Source of the DNA: Nitrospirota bacterium
GTDB lineage: Bacteria > Nitrospirota > Thermodesulfovibrionia > Thermodesulfovibrionales > UBA6898
Direction of reading: 5' to 3'
Assembly: GCA_021811105.1 (NCBI GenBank)
Contig: JAJZPM010000018.1
Coordinates: 1 to 54,849, forward strand
Length of the DNA: 54,849 bases
Shown here: piece after piece, positions 1-8,014 of the stretch
Position numbering within the stretch: the stretch's first letter is position 1
Layout of the letters: the number at the start of each line of letters is the position of its first letter
Translations under genes and position numbers: made by a program
Notes under the pieces: model-generated
Databases searched by the model: none
The model's input: the letters and a program-made list of their open reading frames with translations, nothing else
Told to the model about the DNA's origin: nothing

Positions 1-126
1 GAGGTTCTCAGTCGGGCATCCATGTTTTCTTAAGAATGGATTCCCGCCTAAAGACTGCGGGAATGACGGCCTAAATACACACACTTTATGCAACGTTAGG
101 GTAAACCCACATTTAAGACGCAGGCC
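1..126. other. Window edge, no intact gene; holds a REP-like palindrome
   Basis: No convincing coding sequence is visible. The stretch carries a short palindrome (positions 40-64) resembling one at 50.42 kb. The minus-strand frame of the adjacent C26 fragment stays open through it, but the residues it would encode no longer resemble the peptidase family. Confidence 0.5.
38..67. repeat. REP-like palindrome, copy 1
   Basis: ATTCCCGC (40-47) pairs perfectly with GCGGGAAT (57-64) around a 9-base loop. The flanks GG and GAC are shared with a second copy at 50418-50441, where the loop is only 3 bases. It resembles the dispersed extragenic palindromes common in bacterial genomes. There is no T-run, so it does not look like an intrinsic terminator. 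Confidence 0.6.
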
Positions 127-378
127 CCTTTCCGGCTCCTCCAGAACCGTTTGCGGCAGCGGGCTCTCACCGTACAAAACAGGATCAAGGTCTTTCCCCC
201 CGGGGAAAACAAAGCCGTCGTACCGGACATAAAGATCGCCGATAGCCGCGCAAGGACTCAACAAGACAACATCTCCTCCTGCCCTCTCCAAGGCTTCCTT
301 ATAATACTCCCTCCGTACCGGCAGGTTCGGGACATATCCGCTTGTGACGGCAATGAGAGGACGGGACCTGTCTTTCAC
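127..378 (-). pseudogene. Truncated peptidase C26 (gamma-glutamyl-GABA hydrolase-like) fragment
   Basis: Read from GTG at 378 on the minus strand, about 84 codons match the N-terminal part of class I glutamine-amidotransferase-like peptidases of family C26 (PuuD type). Visible are a P-L-I-A-V-T strand at residues 7-12, an E-Y-Y-K-E-A-L-E-R-A-G-G helix at 24-35, and the D-G-F-V-F-P-G-G-K-D-L-D-P oxyanion-strand motif at 54-66. Resemblance stops near residue 84. The nucleophile-elbow cysteine (G-I-C-R-G) and the His-Glu pair that should follow are absent. The frame stays open to the window edge but encodes unrelated sequence. There is no clear ribosome binding site and a TGA lies three codons upstream. 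I read it as a decayed or interrupted gene. A chimeric contig end is the alternative. Confidence 0.6.
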
Positions 379-449
379 AGGAATTCAGGGTATGACTGTG
401 TTTCTCTCCGCACAAGGAGGAGAAACTTTCTGCAGGTAATGCGGGATAA

Positions 450-1061
450 TCAGACCCCGCGGGAGATCTCGTCAGTCACCACGACGATATCCTCCCCGGT
501 CGCCTCAATAGCTTCACAGACCTTCCCCATAGTCTGAAGGAGATGACTCTTCTTGATATTCAGTTTCTTATCGGCGATCACCGCCTTCAGCGACATCAGC
601 CCGATATTCACCCTTTTCCCGTCTCTGTGAAAAGAGAGCGCCGTCCCGCTCGCCAGATCTTTTTCCGAGTAAAAGGATTGGACTTTTTTTTCGAACATTT
701 TTTCGGCTTCCCGGATATGCCCGCTCATGTTCTTTGTTTCACAGGTGACAATAAAATCATGCGTGCTGAGCGTCCCGACAAAACACTTGTTGCACTTCTC
801 GCACGTCGTCTTGAGTATCGCGGCTGCCCATTGAATGATATCGGCATGTTTGTCCGGGCCGTATTTTACCAGATAAGGGTGAATGTTTGCGATCCGCACG
901 TACGCAACGGCGTATCTGCCCAGCTTGGGGTAGACCGCGTCGAGGTTTTTTATGATCGCGCCCTTATCAGGCAGACCCGTAAGAAAATCAGGCCACAGGT
1001 ACGGGTTTTCCTGCCTCTTGTGGAGATCCTGAATATATTTCCTTGCGTCTGCTATGCCCAT
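450..1061 (-). CDS. Degenerate GGDEF-domain protein
   Basis: A 203-residue protein with the fold landmarks of a GGDEF domain. A D-F-L-T-G-L-P-D-K motif (residues 25-33) matches the D-x-L-T-G-L-x-N-R signature that opens these domains, and A-Y-V-R-I-A-N-I (53-60) fits the first core strand. Where the active-site G-G-D/E-E-F loop should lie, the sequence reads S-T-H-D-F (99-103), so diguanylate cyclase activity is unlikely. A C-x2-C-x2-C cluster (C87, C90, C93) sits just before it and could bind metal or act as a redox site. No membrane segment or sensor domain is present. A GAGGGG ribosome binding site precedes ATG 1061. Specific role unknown. Confidence 0.7.
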   Translation of the reverse strand: MGIADARKYIQDLHKRQENPYLWPDFLTGLPDKGAIIKNLDAVYPKLGRYAVAYVRIANIHPYLVKYGPDKHADIIQWAAAILKTTCEKCNKCFVGTLSTHDFIVTCETKNMSGHIREAEKMFEKKVQSFYSEKDLASGTALSFHRDGKRVNIGLMSLKAVIADKKLNIKKSHLLQTMGKVCEAIEATGEDIVVVTDEISRGV

Positions 1062-1172
1062 TGCGGCACCCCTCTCTCACTCGGCATATGCTGAAAAATT
1101 ATATATAAATACAGCATTTCGGCAGGGCTTGTCAACTTTAAGTTATAATTATAAGGTCATCCCTGCGAAGAA

Positions 1173-1203
1173 AAAAAGGAGACAGTTGCTACGTCTCCTT
1201 TTT
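1173..1203 (-). terminator. Intrinsic terminator downstream of ppdK
   Basis: An 11-bp perfect stem (AAAAAGGAGAC / GTCTCCTTTTT) with a 9-base loop. The minus-strand reading ends in a run of seven T. It lies 44 bases beyond the ppdK stop. The A/T symmetry could make it bidirectional. Confidence 0.8.
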
Positions 1204-1246
1204 CGGCAGGGCCATCCGCCCCATGTTTTACCATATTTCTACCGTA

Positions 1247-4003
1247 CTATTTCTTCTTAGTCTTCCCCTTTAACGACGCCTGGGCAGCCGCAAATCTTGC
1301 AATCGGGACTCTGTAGGGAGAGCAACTGACATAGTTGAGTCCGATTGCATGGCAGAACTCAACGGATTTCGGTTCACCTCCGTGCTCGCCGCATATTCCC
1401 ATCTTCAGGCCCTTCTTGACTTTCCTTCCCTTGTCGACTGCGATCTTCATAAAAGAGCCCACACCATCCTGATCAATCGTAATAAAAGGGTCGTCCTTGA
1501 GAATTCCACCCTCGACATACGCGGGCAGGAACCTTCCGGCATCATCTCTTGAGAGGCCATAGACAGTCTGGGTAAGGTCGTTCGTGCCGAATGAGTAAAA
1601 GTCCGCGACAGTAGCTATCTCATCGGATGTGACGCAGGCCCGCGGCAGTTCTATCATCGTGCCCACGGTGTAAGGGACCCTTACCTTGAATTCTTTCTTC
1701 ACCCTTTCCACAGTGGATACCGTGAGATCTCTCAGTCTCGACAGTTCGTTGACGTGCCCGACGAGAGGGATCATGATTTCCGGGATAACTTTCACCTTCT
1801 GTTTTACGAGTTCGCAGGCCGCCTCCATAATAGCTTGCACCTGCATCTCGTAAATTTCGGGGAACGTGACGCCGAGACGGCATCCCCGATGGCCGAGCAT
1901 AGGGTTGAACTCGTGGAGGGACTTGTTCTTTGCATTCAGTTGCGCAAAGGGGACTCCCATATCCTCGGATAGTTCATGGAGTTCATTGTCCGTATGCGGA
2001 AGAAATTCATGGAGGGGAGGATCGAGGAGACGGATGGTCACCGGCAGCCCGGCCATCGCCTTAAAAATGCCTATGAAATCGCCCTTCTGGAACGGAAGCA
2101 GTTTGGCAAGTGCCCTTTTTCTGCCTTCAACGGTCTCGGAAAGAATCATCTCCCGCACCGCCTTGATCCTGTCCGGTCCGAAGAACATATGCTCGGTCCT
2201 GCAGAGTCCTATCCCTTCGGCCCCGAAATTCCTTGCGACTATCGCGTCATTGGGAGCGTCCGCATTCGTCCTGACCTTCAGCGTCCGGAAAAGGTCGGCC
2301 CACTTCATCAGCTCTTTATACCACGCGTTATGTTCCGGGTCCGACGGCAGCAGATTGAGTTTCCCCTCGTACACCCGGCCTTTAGTGCCGTTCAGGGTAA
2401 TCCAGTCACCTTCCTTCACGACCCTTCCGTTGACGTGGATCTCTTTCCTATGAATATCTACATTAAGCGCCGAGCACCCTACGATGCAGCACTTGCCCCA
2501 GCCCCTTGCCACAAGGGCAGCATGACTCGTCATCCCGCCTTTTGCAGTAAGTATCGCCTGGGCTGCATGCATCCCGTGCACATCCTCAGGAGAAGTTTCA
2601 TTCCTCACGAGGATGACCATTTCCCCCCTCTTCGCCCATTCTTCCGCATCGTCGGCTGTAAATACCACCTTCCCGAGGGCACCGCCCGGTCCCGCAGGAA
2701 GCCCCTTCGCGAGTTCGACTGCCCTCTTCTCCGCAGACGGGTCCACGCTCGGATGCAGCAACTCGTCGAGTTGATCGGGCTTCACGCGCAACAGCGCGGT
2801 CTCCTTCGAGATCAGTTTCTGTCTGGCCATCTCCACGGCCATCCTGATCGCCGCCTGGCCATTCCTTTTTCCTACTCTTGTCTGGAGCATCCAGAGCCTG
2901 CCGTCCTCGATTGTAAACTCGATATCCTGCATGTCCGTATAATGTTTTTCGAGCTTCTTCTGGATCGTAAAAAGCTGCTTATAAAGCTTGGGCATGGCCG
3001 TTTCGAGAGACGGCAAATGCCCCGTGTCCTCCGTCTTGCCCGCCTCGTTTACCGGGTTCGGCGTCCGGATACCCGCAACCACGTCCTCGCCCTGCGCATT
3101 GGGAAGCCATTCGCCGAAGAACATGTCTTCTCCTGTGGCGGGGTTCCTTGTGAAGGCGACGCCCGTCGCCGAGGTATCCCCGGTGTTGCCGAAGACCATC
3201 GACTGGACGTTGACCGCAGTCCCCCAGTCTTCGGGTATCTTTTCTATCTTCCGGTACGAGACGGCCCGCTTGCCCATCCATGACTGGAAAACTGCTCCTA
3301 TACCGCCCCAGAGCTGCTCCCTTGGATCGTCGGGGAACTCCTTCTTCAGCGTCTGCCTGATAATACCCTTGAATTCGTCACAGAGCCCTTTGAGGTCGCC
3401 CACGGTGAGCTCCGTGTCGCTGGCGTATCCTTTTTCTTTCTTCACTTTCTCCATCGCGTGTTCCAGCTTATGGCGTATAGCTTCACCCTCGGCCGGCTCG
3501 ATTCCCGCCGCCTTTTCCATCACCACATCCGAATACATCATGAGCAGGCGCCTGTATGCGTCGTATACAAAACGCTCGTTATTTGTCTTTTTCACGAGGC
3601 CCGGGATCGTCTTGGTAGTAAGGCCGACGTTCAGAACAGTCTCCATCATTCCAGGCATGGAGCTGCGCGCCCCGGAACGTACTGACACGAGGAGGGGGTC
3701 GTTCGGGTCCCCAAACCTCTTGCCCCTTATCTTTTCTACGCGAGACAGTGCCGTATCCACCTGGCCAGTCAGTTCGGTAGGGTATCTCCGCTTGTTCTTG
3801 TAATATAGCGTGCAGACTTCCGTCGTAATGGTGAATCCCGGGGGCACCGGGATCCCGAGGTTTGTCATCTCCGCAAGATTCGCCCCCTTGCCGCCAAGGA
3901 GGTTCTTCATATCAGCCCTGCCGTCAGCCTTGCCGCTACCGAAAAAATATACGTATTTCTTTGAATCCTTTTTTGTGGTCTTTTTCGCCGTTGACTTCGC
4001 CAT
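1247..4003 (-). CDS. ppdK: Pyruvate, phosphate dikinase
   Basis: Interconverts pyruvate, ATP and phosphate with phosphoenolpyruvate, AMP and pyrophosphate. It acts in the cytoplasm at the glycolysis/gluconeogenesis junction. At 918 residues it has the full domain set: N-terminal ATP-grasp nucleotide-binding region, central swivelling domain with the phosphorylated histidine in G-G-M-T-S-H (H494), and a C-terminal PEP/pyruvate barrel with C-G-E-H-G-G containing the catalytic cysteine (C871). A lysine-rich leader of about 20 residues precedes the conserved start. An in-frame start 32 codons upstream exists, but ATG 4003 has a GGAGGG site 5 bases before it and opens the conserved region. Transcribed alone, with an intrinsic terminator behind it. 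Confidence 0.97.
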   Translation of the reverse strand: MAKSTAKKTTKKDSKKYVYFFGSGKADGRADMKNLLGGKGANLAEMTNLGIPVPPGFTITTEVCTLYYKNKRRYPTELTGQVDTALSRVEKIRGKRFGDPNDPLLVSVRSGARSSMPGMMETVLNVGLTTKTIPGLVKKTNNERFVYDAYRRLLMMYSDVVMEKAAGIEPAEGEAIRHKLEHAMEKVKKEKGYASDTELTVGDLKGLCDEFKGIIRQTLKKEFPDDPREQLWGGIGAVFQSWMGKRAVSYRKIEKIPEDWGTAVNVQSMVFGNTGDTSATGVAFTRNPATGEDMFFGEWLPNAQGEDVVAGIRTPNPVNEAGKTEDTGHLPSLETAMPKLYKQLFTIQKKLEKHYTDMQDIEFTIEDGRLWMLQTRVGKRNGQAAIRMAVEMARQKLISKETALLRVKPDQLDELLHPSVDPSAEKRAVELAKGLPAGPGGALGKVVFTADDAEEWAKRGEMVILVRNETSPEDVHGMHAAQAILTAKGGMTSHAALVARGWGKCCIVGCSALNVDIHRKEIHVNGRVVKEGDWITLNGTKGRVYEGKLNLLPSDPEHNAWYKELMKWADLFRTLKVRTNADAPNDAIVARNFGAEGIGLCRTEHMFFGPDRIKAVREMILSETVEGRKRALAKLLPFQKGDFIGIFKAMAGLPVTIRLLDPPLHEFLPHTDNELHELSEDMGVPFAQLNAKNKSLHEFNPMLGHRGCRLGVTFPEIYEMQVQAIMEAACELVKQKVKVIPEIMIPLVGHVNELSRLRDLTVSTVERVKKEFKVRVPYTVGTMIELPRACVTSDEIATVADFYSFGTNDLTQTVYGLSRDDAGRFLPAYVEGGILKDDPFITIDQDGVGSFMKIAVDKGRKVKKGLKMGICGEHGGEPKSVEFCHAIGLNYVSCSPYRVPIARFAAAQASLKGKTKKK

Positions 4004-4173
4004 GCATACCCTCCCGACAAATTTTAGAGAATAAATTCCTAAATTTATAGGATTTATAGAGTAACTCAGAGAGACAAAAAATTCAACACCAGAAAGCAAA
4101 TTAAATTCTTATAAATCCATTAATTATTGTAATGAATTACCCTCTGTTGCGGTATCGCCGATCAACTTTTCGC

Positions 4174-4202
4174 TTGCATCGGAGTAAGAAACATGGTACA
4201 TA
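4174..4202 (+). promoter_or_regulatory. Candidate sigma-70-type promoter for the Slp gene
   Basis: TTGCAT (4174-4179) and TACATA (4197-4202) are separated by 17 bases, with the start codon 27 bases downstream. The match is moderate and unverified. Confidence 0.3.
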
Positions 4203-4229
4203 AAGGGTAACAAAACAAGAGGTGGTATC

Positions 4230-4778
4230 ATGAAACGATATATCTTTTTTTTCCTTCTCCCGATTTTGCTCACCTCGTGTGCGCATGTCCTTTCGAAGGA
4301 ATATGTGCAGAGCGCCACACCGGGCGTTTCTTTCAAGCAAATTGAGGAAAACCCCGAAGCGTACATAGGCAAAACCTTCATTCTGGGCGGCACGATCGTC
4401 CGTACCACGGACACAAAGGAAGGGTCCGTGGTGGAAGTGGTAGAAAACCCGGTGGACAAATACGGCAATATCACCGACCCTGATGTTTCTGAAGGAAGGT
4501 ATCTTATCGAAACCATGAAACATCTCGACCCTCTTATCTACAGGAAAGGGAGGCATATCACCTTTGCCGGAAAATTAACAGGCAGCAAGAAGAAGATGCT
4601 GGACAAAATGGAATACCAGTATCCGGTCTTTCAGGCAGAACAGATATATATGTGGAGGACAATAAGGAATTATCCCCCTCCGTATCCCTATTATTACGAC
4701 CCGTTCTTCGCTCCCTACCCGTACTATTTCTACGACCCCTATTGGTACGGGCCATACCATTATCCCTGGCCTTACTAA
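4230..4778 (+). CDS. Slp-family outer membrane lipoprotein
   Basis: A 182-residue lipoprotein. A short hydrophobic signal ends in the lipobox L-L-T-S-C with the lipidated cysteine at C17. Residues 25-140 carry the Slp/YeaY pattern (conserved F-K-Q-I-E-E-N-P-E-A-Y-I-G-K and G-G-T-I-V motifs). Slp proteins are outer membrane lipoproteins linked to starvation or acid stress in enterobacteria, without an established biochemical function. The last 36 or so residues are unusual: almost only Tyr, Pro, Phe, Trp, Asp and Gly, in repeated P-Y-P-Y-Y and Y-D-P-Y patterns. This tail could be a surface-exposed adhesive or interaction segment. Ribosome binding site AGAGGTGG precedes ATG 4230. Divergent from ppdK, monocistronic. 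Confidence 0.85.
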   Translation: MKRYIFFFLLPILLTSCAHVLSKEYVQSATPGVSFKQIEENPEAYIGKTFILGGTIVRTTDTKEGSVVEVVENPVDKYGNITDPDVSEGRYLIETMKHLDPLIYRKGRHITFAGKLTGSKKKMLDKMEYQYPVFQAEQIYMWRTIRNYPPPYPYYYDPFFAPYPYYFYDPYWYGPYHYPWPY

Positions 4779-4806
4779 CCAGGGTGACACAGAGCGTTAA
4801 GGACGC

Positions 4807-5184
4807 TTAGGAATTCTTTTCCTTGACGAAGAGGTCTACCACCTTGGCCTCTTCTTTTTTCATCGCCGATTTGCCGTCGAATACGGCCCCTTCGGCGACA
4901 GTCAGCTTGGGTGTCGAAATTTCCCCGTAAATCTCACCTTTATTCTTTATCTCACATATCTCTGCGACCCGGAGATTTCCCTCGACTCTGCCTCCGACTA
5001 CCACGCCCCTGGCTGATATATCGCCCTTCACATTCGCCTTCTCCCCGAGGACGACCCAGTCGGCTTCGATGCTGCCTTCGACAGTGCCGTCGATTCTGAT
5101 GGTACCCTTTGCGGAGATGTCGCCTCGAAACGTCGATTCAGTACCGACCAAAGATTCCAACTTTTCGGTATTCCTGTGAAACAT
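4807..5184 (-). CDS. Bactofilin
   Basis: A 125-residue bactofilin (DUF583), a polymerising beta-helical cytoskeletal protein that localises envelope enzymes. The central region (about residues 18-105) shows the repeating pattern of hydrophobics and glycines of the right-handed beta-helix, including G-T-I-R-I-D-G-T-V-E-G-S-I, flanked by short polar tails. Its ATG overlaps the TAA of the upstream M23 peptidase by one base (TAATG), so translation is coupled. Bactofilins next to LytM-type peptidases are a recurrent arrangement, and the filament is thought to position the peptidase. Confidence 0.93.
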   Translation of the reverse strand: MFHRNTEKLESLVGTESTFRGDISAKGTIRIDGTVEGSIEADWVVLGEKANVKGDISARGVVVGGRVEGNLRVAEICEIKNKGEIYGEISTPKLTVAEGAVFDGKSAMKKEEAKVVDLFVKEKNS

Positions 5185-6023
5185 TATGAAGCCCTCCCCT
5201 GAAGAAATACTTCCGGATTTGTGGAACGCCCATTTCGCCAGACCTCGTAGTGCACGTGCGGCCCCGTCGAATTCCCTGTGGAGCCTATATAACCCACGAT
5301 ATCTCCTCTTTTGACTTTCTGGCCCGTCTTTACGGCCACCTTCTTGTTGTGCGCATAAAAAGTTGAGAACCCCAAGCCATGCTCAAGCACCACCAGATTT
5401 CCGTTTGCGCCGCTCCAGCCTGCAAAACTCACGATGCCGTCGGCAGTTGCCCTCACCGGCCTGCCCGGCCCAGCAGCGATGTCGACACCGCCGTGAAACT
5501 CCCTCGCGCCTGTCATCGGATGTTCTCTCTGCCCATACGGCGACGTAATATTCCCGTCAACCGGCCAGCCTTTTGGTGTCGCAACATAGAGGTCTCTCTG
5601 TTGACTCAGGTAATCCTTTATATCTCCGACACTTTCCATGGTAATCTTAATCTGCTTCTTTAACTCTTCCATGTCTACTGAGCCGCTGTCTGAAGTATCG
5701 AGATTTTCGAGTATCTGCTCCCTGGAGTGGACCGAAAATATTTTTTTGAATTCGGAGTCGGCTTTTTTCAGACTAACAATGGTAGACCGAAGTTCGATGA
5801 ATTGGGAGGAATAGTAACCCAGTTTTTCCTTCATCTTGCTGTATTCGAGCGTATCGACTGCGATAGAGAAAACGTACACCGTCCCAATCGCCCACATCAC
5901 AATCGAGGCAACAATACCGACAGACGGCAACTTGACATTCAGCGGCTTCACGTCACTGTGCGGAATCACCATGACCGTCACCGGCACAAAAGCCTTCTTC
6001 AGGAGGCGTCTAAGCCTCTGCAT
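5184..6023 (-). CDS. M23 (LytM-type) membrane-anchored peptidoglycan endopeptidase
   Basis: 279 residues: short cytoplasmic N-terminus, one membrane helix (about 35-56), a periplasmic coiled-coil region (about 57-150), and a C-terminal M23 domain. Zinc ligands are visible: H-G-G-V-D for H-x3-D, and the H-V-H of G-P-H-V-H-Y-E-V. The domain should therefore be catalytically competent and cleave peptide cross-links. The 5' end overlaps the purM 3' end by 14 bases and the stop overlaps the bactofilin start, giving purM - peptidase - bactofilin as one transcript. The last two genes probably form a functional pair in cell-shape control; purM is likely only a passenger. Confidence 0.93.
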   Translation of the reverse strand: MQRLRRLLKKAFVPVTVMVIPHSDVKPLNVKLPSVGIVASIVMWAIGTVYVFSIAVDTLEYSKMKEKLGYYSSQFIELRSTIVSLKKADSEFKKIFSVHSREQILENLDTSDSGSVDMEELKKQIKITMESVGDIKDYLSQQRDLYVATPKGWPVDGNITSPYGQREHPMTGAREFHGGVDIAAGPGRPVRATADGIVSFAGWSGANGNLVVLEHGLGFSTFYAHNKKVAVKTGQKVKRGDIVGYIGSTGNSTGPHVHYEVWRNGRSTNPEVFLQGRAS

Positions 6024-7056
6024 AGACCACTCCCCTGGTTCCCTTCCGTACCTCGCCGATCAGGTAAGCAGGAAAACCATTTCTTTCCAAAATATGCATG
6101 GCCTTCTGCATTTCTCGCCGGTCGATGACGATGATAAACCCGATCCCCATGTTGAATGTCCTCCGCATATCGTCCGCCGGGACATTGCCATATTTTTTGA
6201 TCAGTCCGAATATCGGCTGTTCGGGCCATGAGTCCCGGAATATGGAGGCGCCGACCCCCTTCGGGAATATCCTGGGCAGATTCCCGGGGATGCCGCCTCC
6301 GGTTATATGCGCCATCCCTTTAATGTCGACTTTGGCCATAAGGGCCTTTACGGCTTTGACGTATATGCGCGTAGGTTTTAATAGCTCCTCGCCGACAGGA
6401 ATTCCGAGATCCCGAAGGACTTTCCTTACCGTCATTTTCCGGTGCTCGAAGAGGACCTTCCTTGCCAGTGAATAGCCGTTGCTGTGAAGGCCGCTCGATT
6501 GGAGACCGAGCAGGACGTTTCCGGGTTTTATGCGGCTGCCGTCGACAGCCCTCTTCTTATCGACCACGCCGACTGCAAACCCCGAGAGGTCATATTCGCC
6601 GTCCTTGTAAAACCCGGGCATCTCTGCGGTTTCTCCCCCGATAAGTGAGCATCCCGCCTGCAGGCATCCTTCCGCAATGCCCTTCACCACTGCTGCCGCC
6701 TTTTCCGGTCTCAGCCTGCCCGTGGCAAAATAATCGAGAAAAAAGAGGGGTTCTGCGCCGCTCGTCAGAATATCATTGACGCACATGGCAACAAGATCGA
6801 CGCCCACGGTATCATGCCGGTCCATCATAAAGGCTATTTTGAGTTTCGTGCCGACGCCGTCTGTCCCGCTCACCAATACCGGCTCCCTATACTGCCTGGT
6901 ATTGAGTTTAAAAAAGGCGCCGAAGGAGCCTATATCGGCCATTACCTCGGATCTGAACGTCTTCCTGACGAGCGGAGTGATAATGCGGACAAATCTTTCG
7001 CCCTCGTCAATGTCAACACCGGCCTTCTTATAGGTAAGTCTGTTCTTTTTTCCCAT
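6010..7056 (-). CDS. purM: Phosphoribosylformylglycinamidine cyclo-ligase
   Basis: Fifth step of de novo purine synthesis: ATP-dependent closure of FGAM to aminoimidazole ribonucleotide, cytoplasmic. 348 residues, the usual length. The N-terminal half has the Y-K-K-A-G-V-D-I opening, the G-T-K-L-K-I-A-F segment and D-L-V-A-M-C-V-N-D. G-G-E-T-A-E-M-P-G and the C-terminal G-G-G-I-P-G-N-L-P-R motif of the AIRS superfamily are also present. It heads the minus-strand operon with the M23 peptidase and bactofilin. Upstream is a 186-base divergent spacer shared with surE. Confidence 0.97.
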   Translation of the reverse strand: MGKKNRLTYKKAGVDIDEGERFVRIITPLVRKTFRSEVMADIGSFGAFFKLNTRQYREPVLVSGTDGVGTKLKIAFMMDRHDTVGVDLVAMCVNDILTSGAEPLFFLDYFATGRLRPEKAAAVVKGIAEGCLQAGCSLIGGETAEMPGFYKDGEYDLSGFAVGVVDKKRAVDGSRIKPGNVLLGLQSSGLHSNGYSLARKVLFEHRKMTVRKVLRDLGIPVGEELLKPTRIYVKAVKALMAKVDIKGMAHITGGGIPGNLPRIFPKGVGASIFRDSWPEQPIFGLIKKYGNVPADDMRRTFNMGIGFIIVIDRREMQKAMHILERNGFPAYLIGEVRKGTRGVVYAEA

Positions 7057-7242
7057 AGCCTAAATAATCGTGAAGCGGAAGGACTCTTGATTTCTAATTT
7101 TGAACGTACTTATTCTGCCTAAATTTTTCGGAAAGGGCAAGGTTTTTTTCTTTTTTTTATAGTGACCGCATTATTTATTCGGCCTCAACATCACGTCTAA
7201 CGGCAACCTCATATTCTCCTCATAACCCGTTTCTGATAATAT

Positions 7243-8004
7243 ATGGGGATGACGGTGATACTTGTAACGAATGACGACGGAGTTCATTCGCCCGGGATTT
7301 TGGCGCTTTACAGGGCTATGAAGGACCTGGGAGACGCCTACATAGTAGCTCCTGACCGGGAAAGAAGCGCTGCCGGACACTCCCTTACCATGCATAGACC
7401 TTTGAAAGTGACGGAACTCAGGGAGCATGTATATAGCGTTAACGGCACCCCCACCGACTGTGTGACACTCGCGATAAACAAAGTGCTGCCGGAAAAACCT
7501 TCCCTCATCGTATCGGGGATCAACAAGGGAGCGAATCTCGGCGACGATATCACTTACTCCGGGACCGTCTCGGCCGCCATCGAAGGCACGATATTCGGCA
7601 TCCCTTCCATGGCGTTTTCGCTCCCCTCGGAGAAGCACTACCATTTTGATACCGCTTCAGCCGTTGCCACTATGATAGGCGGATTCGTGCTGGAGCACTC
7701 GCTCCCCTACGACACGCTGCTGAATGTAAATATACCGAATGTTTCCCGGGAGATGCTCAGGGGGACTAAATTTACCAGACAGGGCAAACGCGTGTATGAC
7801 GGGGCGATCCAGGAGACCTTCGACCCCTGGGGCGAAAAGCATTACTGGATAGGGGGAGGAAAACCTTACTGGGAGAGGGGGGAAGACATGGACATAGAGG
7901 CGGTGCAGGCGAATTTTATCTCCGTCACGCCGATACATCTTGACCTGACCAATTACGACGCCCTCTCCTACTTCAAGGAAAAGTGGCGATTCCCCGCCCC
8001 ATGA
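7243..8004 (+). CDS. surE: 5'/3'-nucleotidase SurE
   Basis: Nucleoside-monophosphate phosphatase of the SurE family, a divalent-metal enzyme. T-N-D-D-G (residues 9-13) supplies metal ligands. S-A-A-G-H-S, N-G-T-P-T-D-C and S-G-I-N-K-G-A-N-L-G are the other family signatures. 253 residues is typical. ATG 7243 and ATG 7249 are both possible starts and neither has a clear Shine-Dalgarno; the conserved core begins at residue 4. It is followed 10 bases later by a FAD oxidoreductase and then pcm. The surE-pcm association is widespread (stationary-phase survival and protein repair), although here a gene intervenes. Confidence 0.96.
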   Translation: MGMTVILVTNDDGVHSPGILALYRAMKDLGDAYIVAPDRERSAAGHSLTMHRPLKVTELREHVYSVNGTPTDCVTLAINKVLPEKPSLIVSGINKGANLGDDITYSGTVSAAIEGTIFGIPSMAFSLPSEKHYHFDTASAVATMIGGFVLEHSLPYDTLLNVNIPNVSREMLRGTKFTRQGKRVYDGAIQETFDPWGEKHYWIGGGKPYWERGEDMDIEAVQANFISVTPIHLDLTNYDALSYFKEKWRFPAP

Positions 8005-8014
8005 AAAGAGGTCT

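Noticed and set aside
1976-3283. Long plus-strand open frame opposite ppdK
   Set aside because: Lies wholly antisense to a well-conserved gene; translation is rich in Arg, His and Pro with no family resemblance, as expected of a shadow frame in GC-rich DNA.
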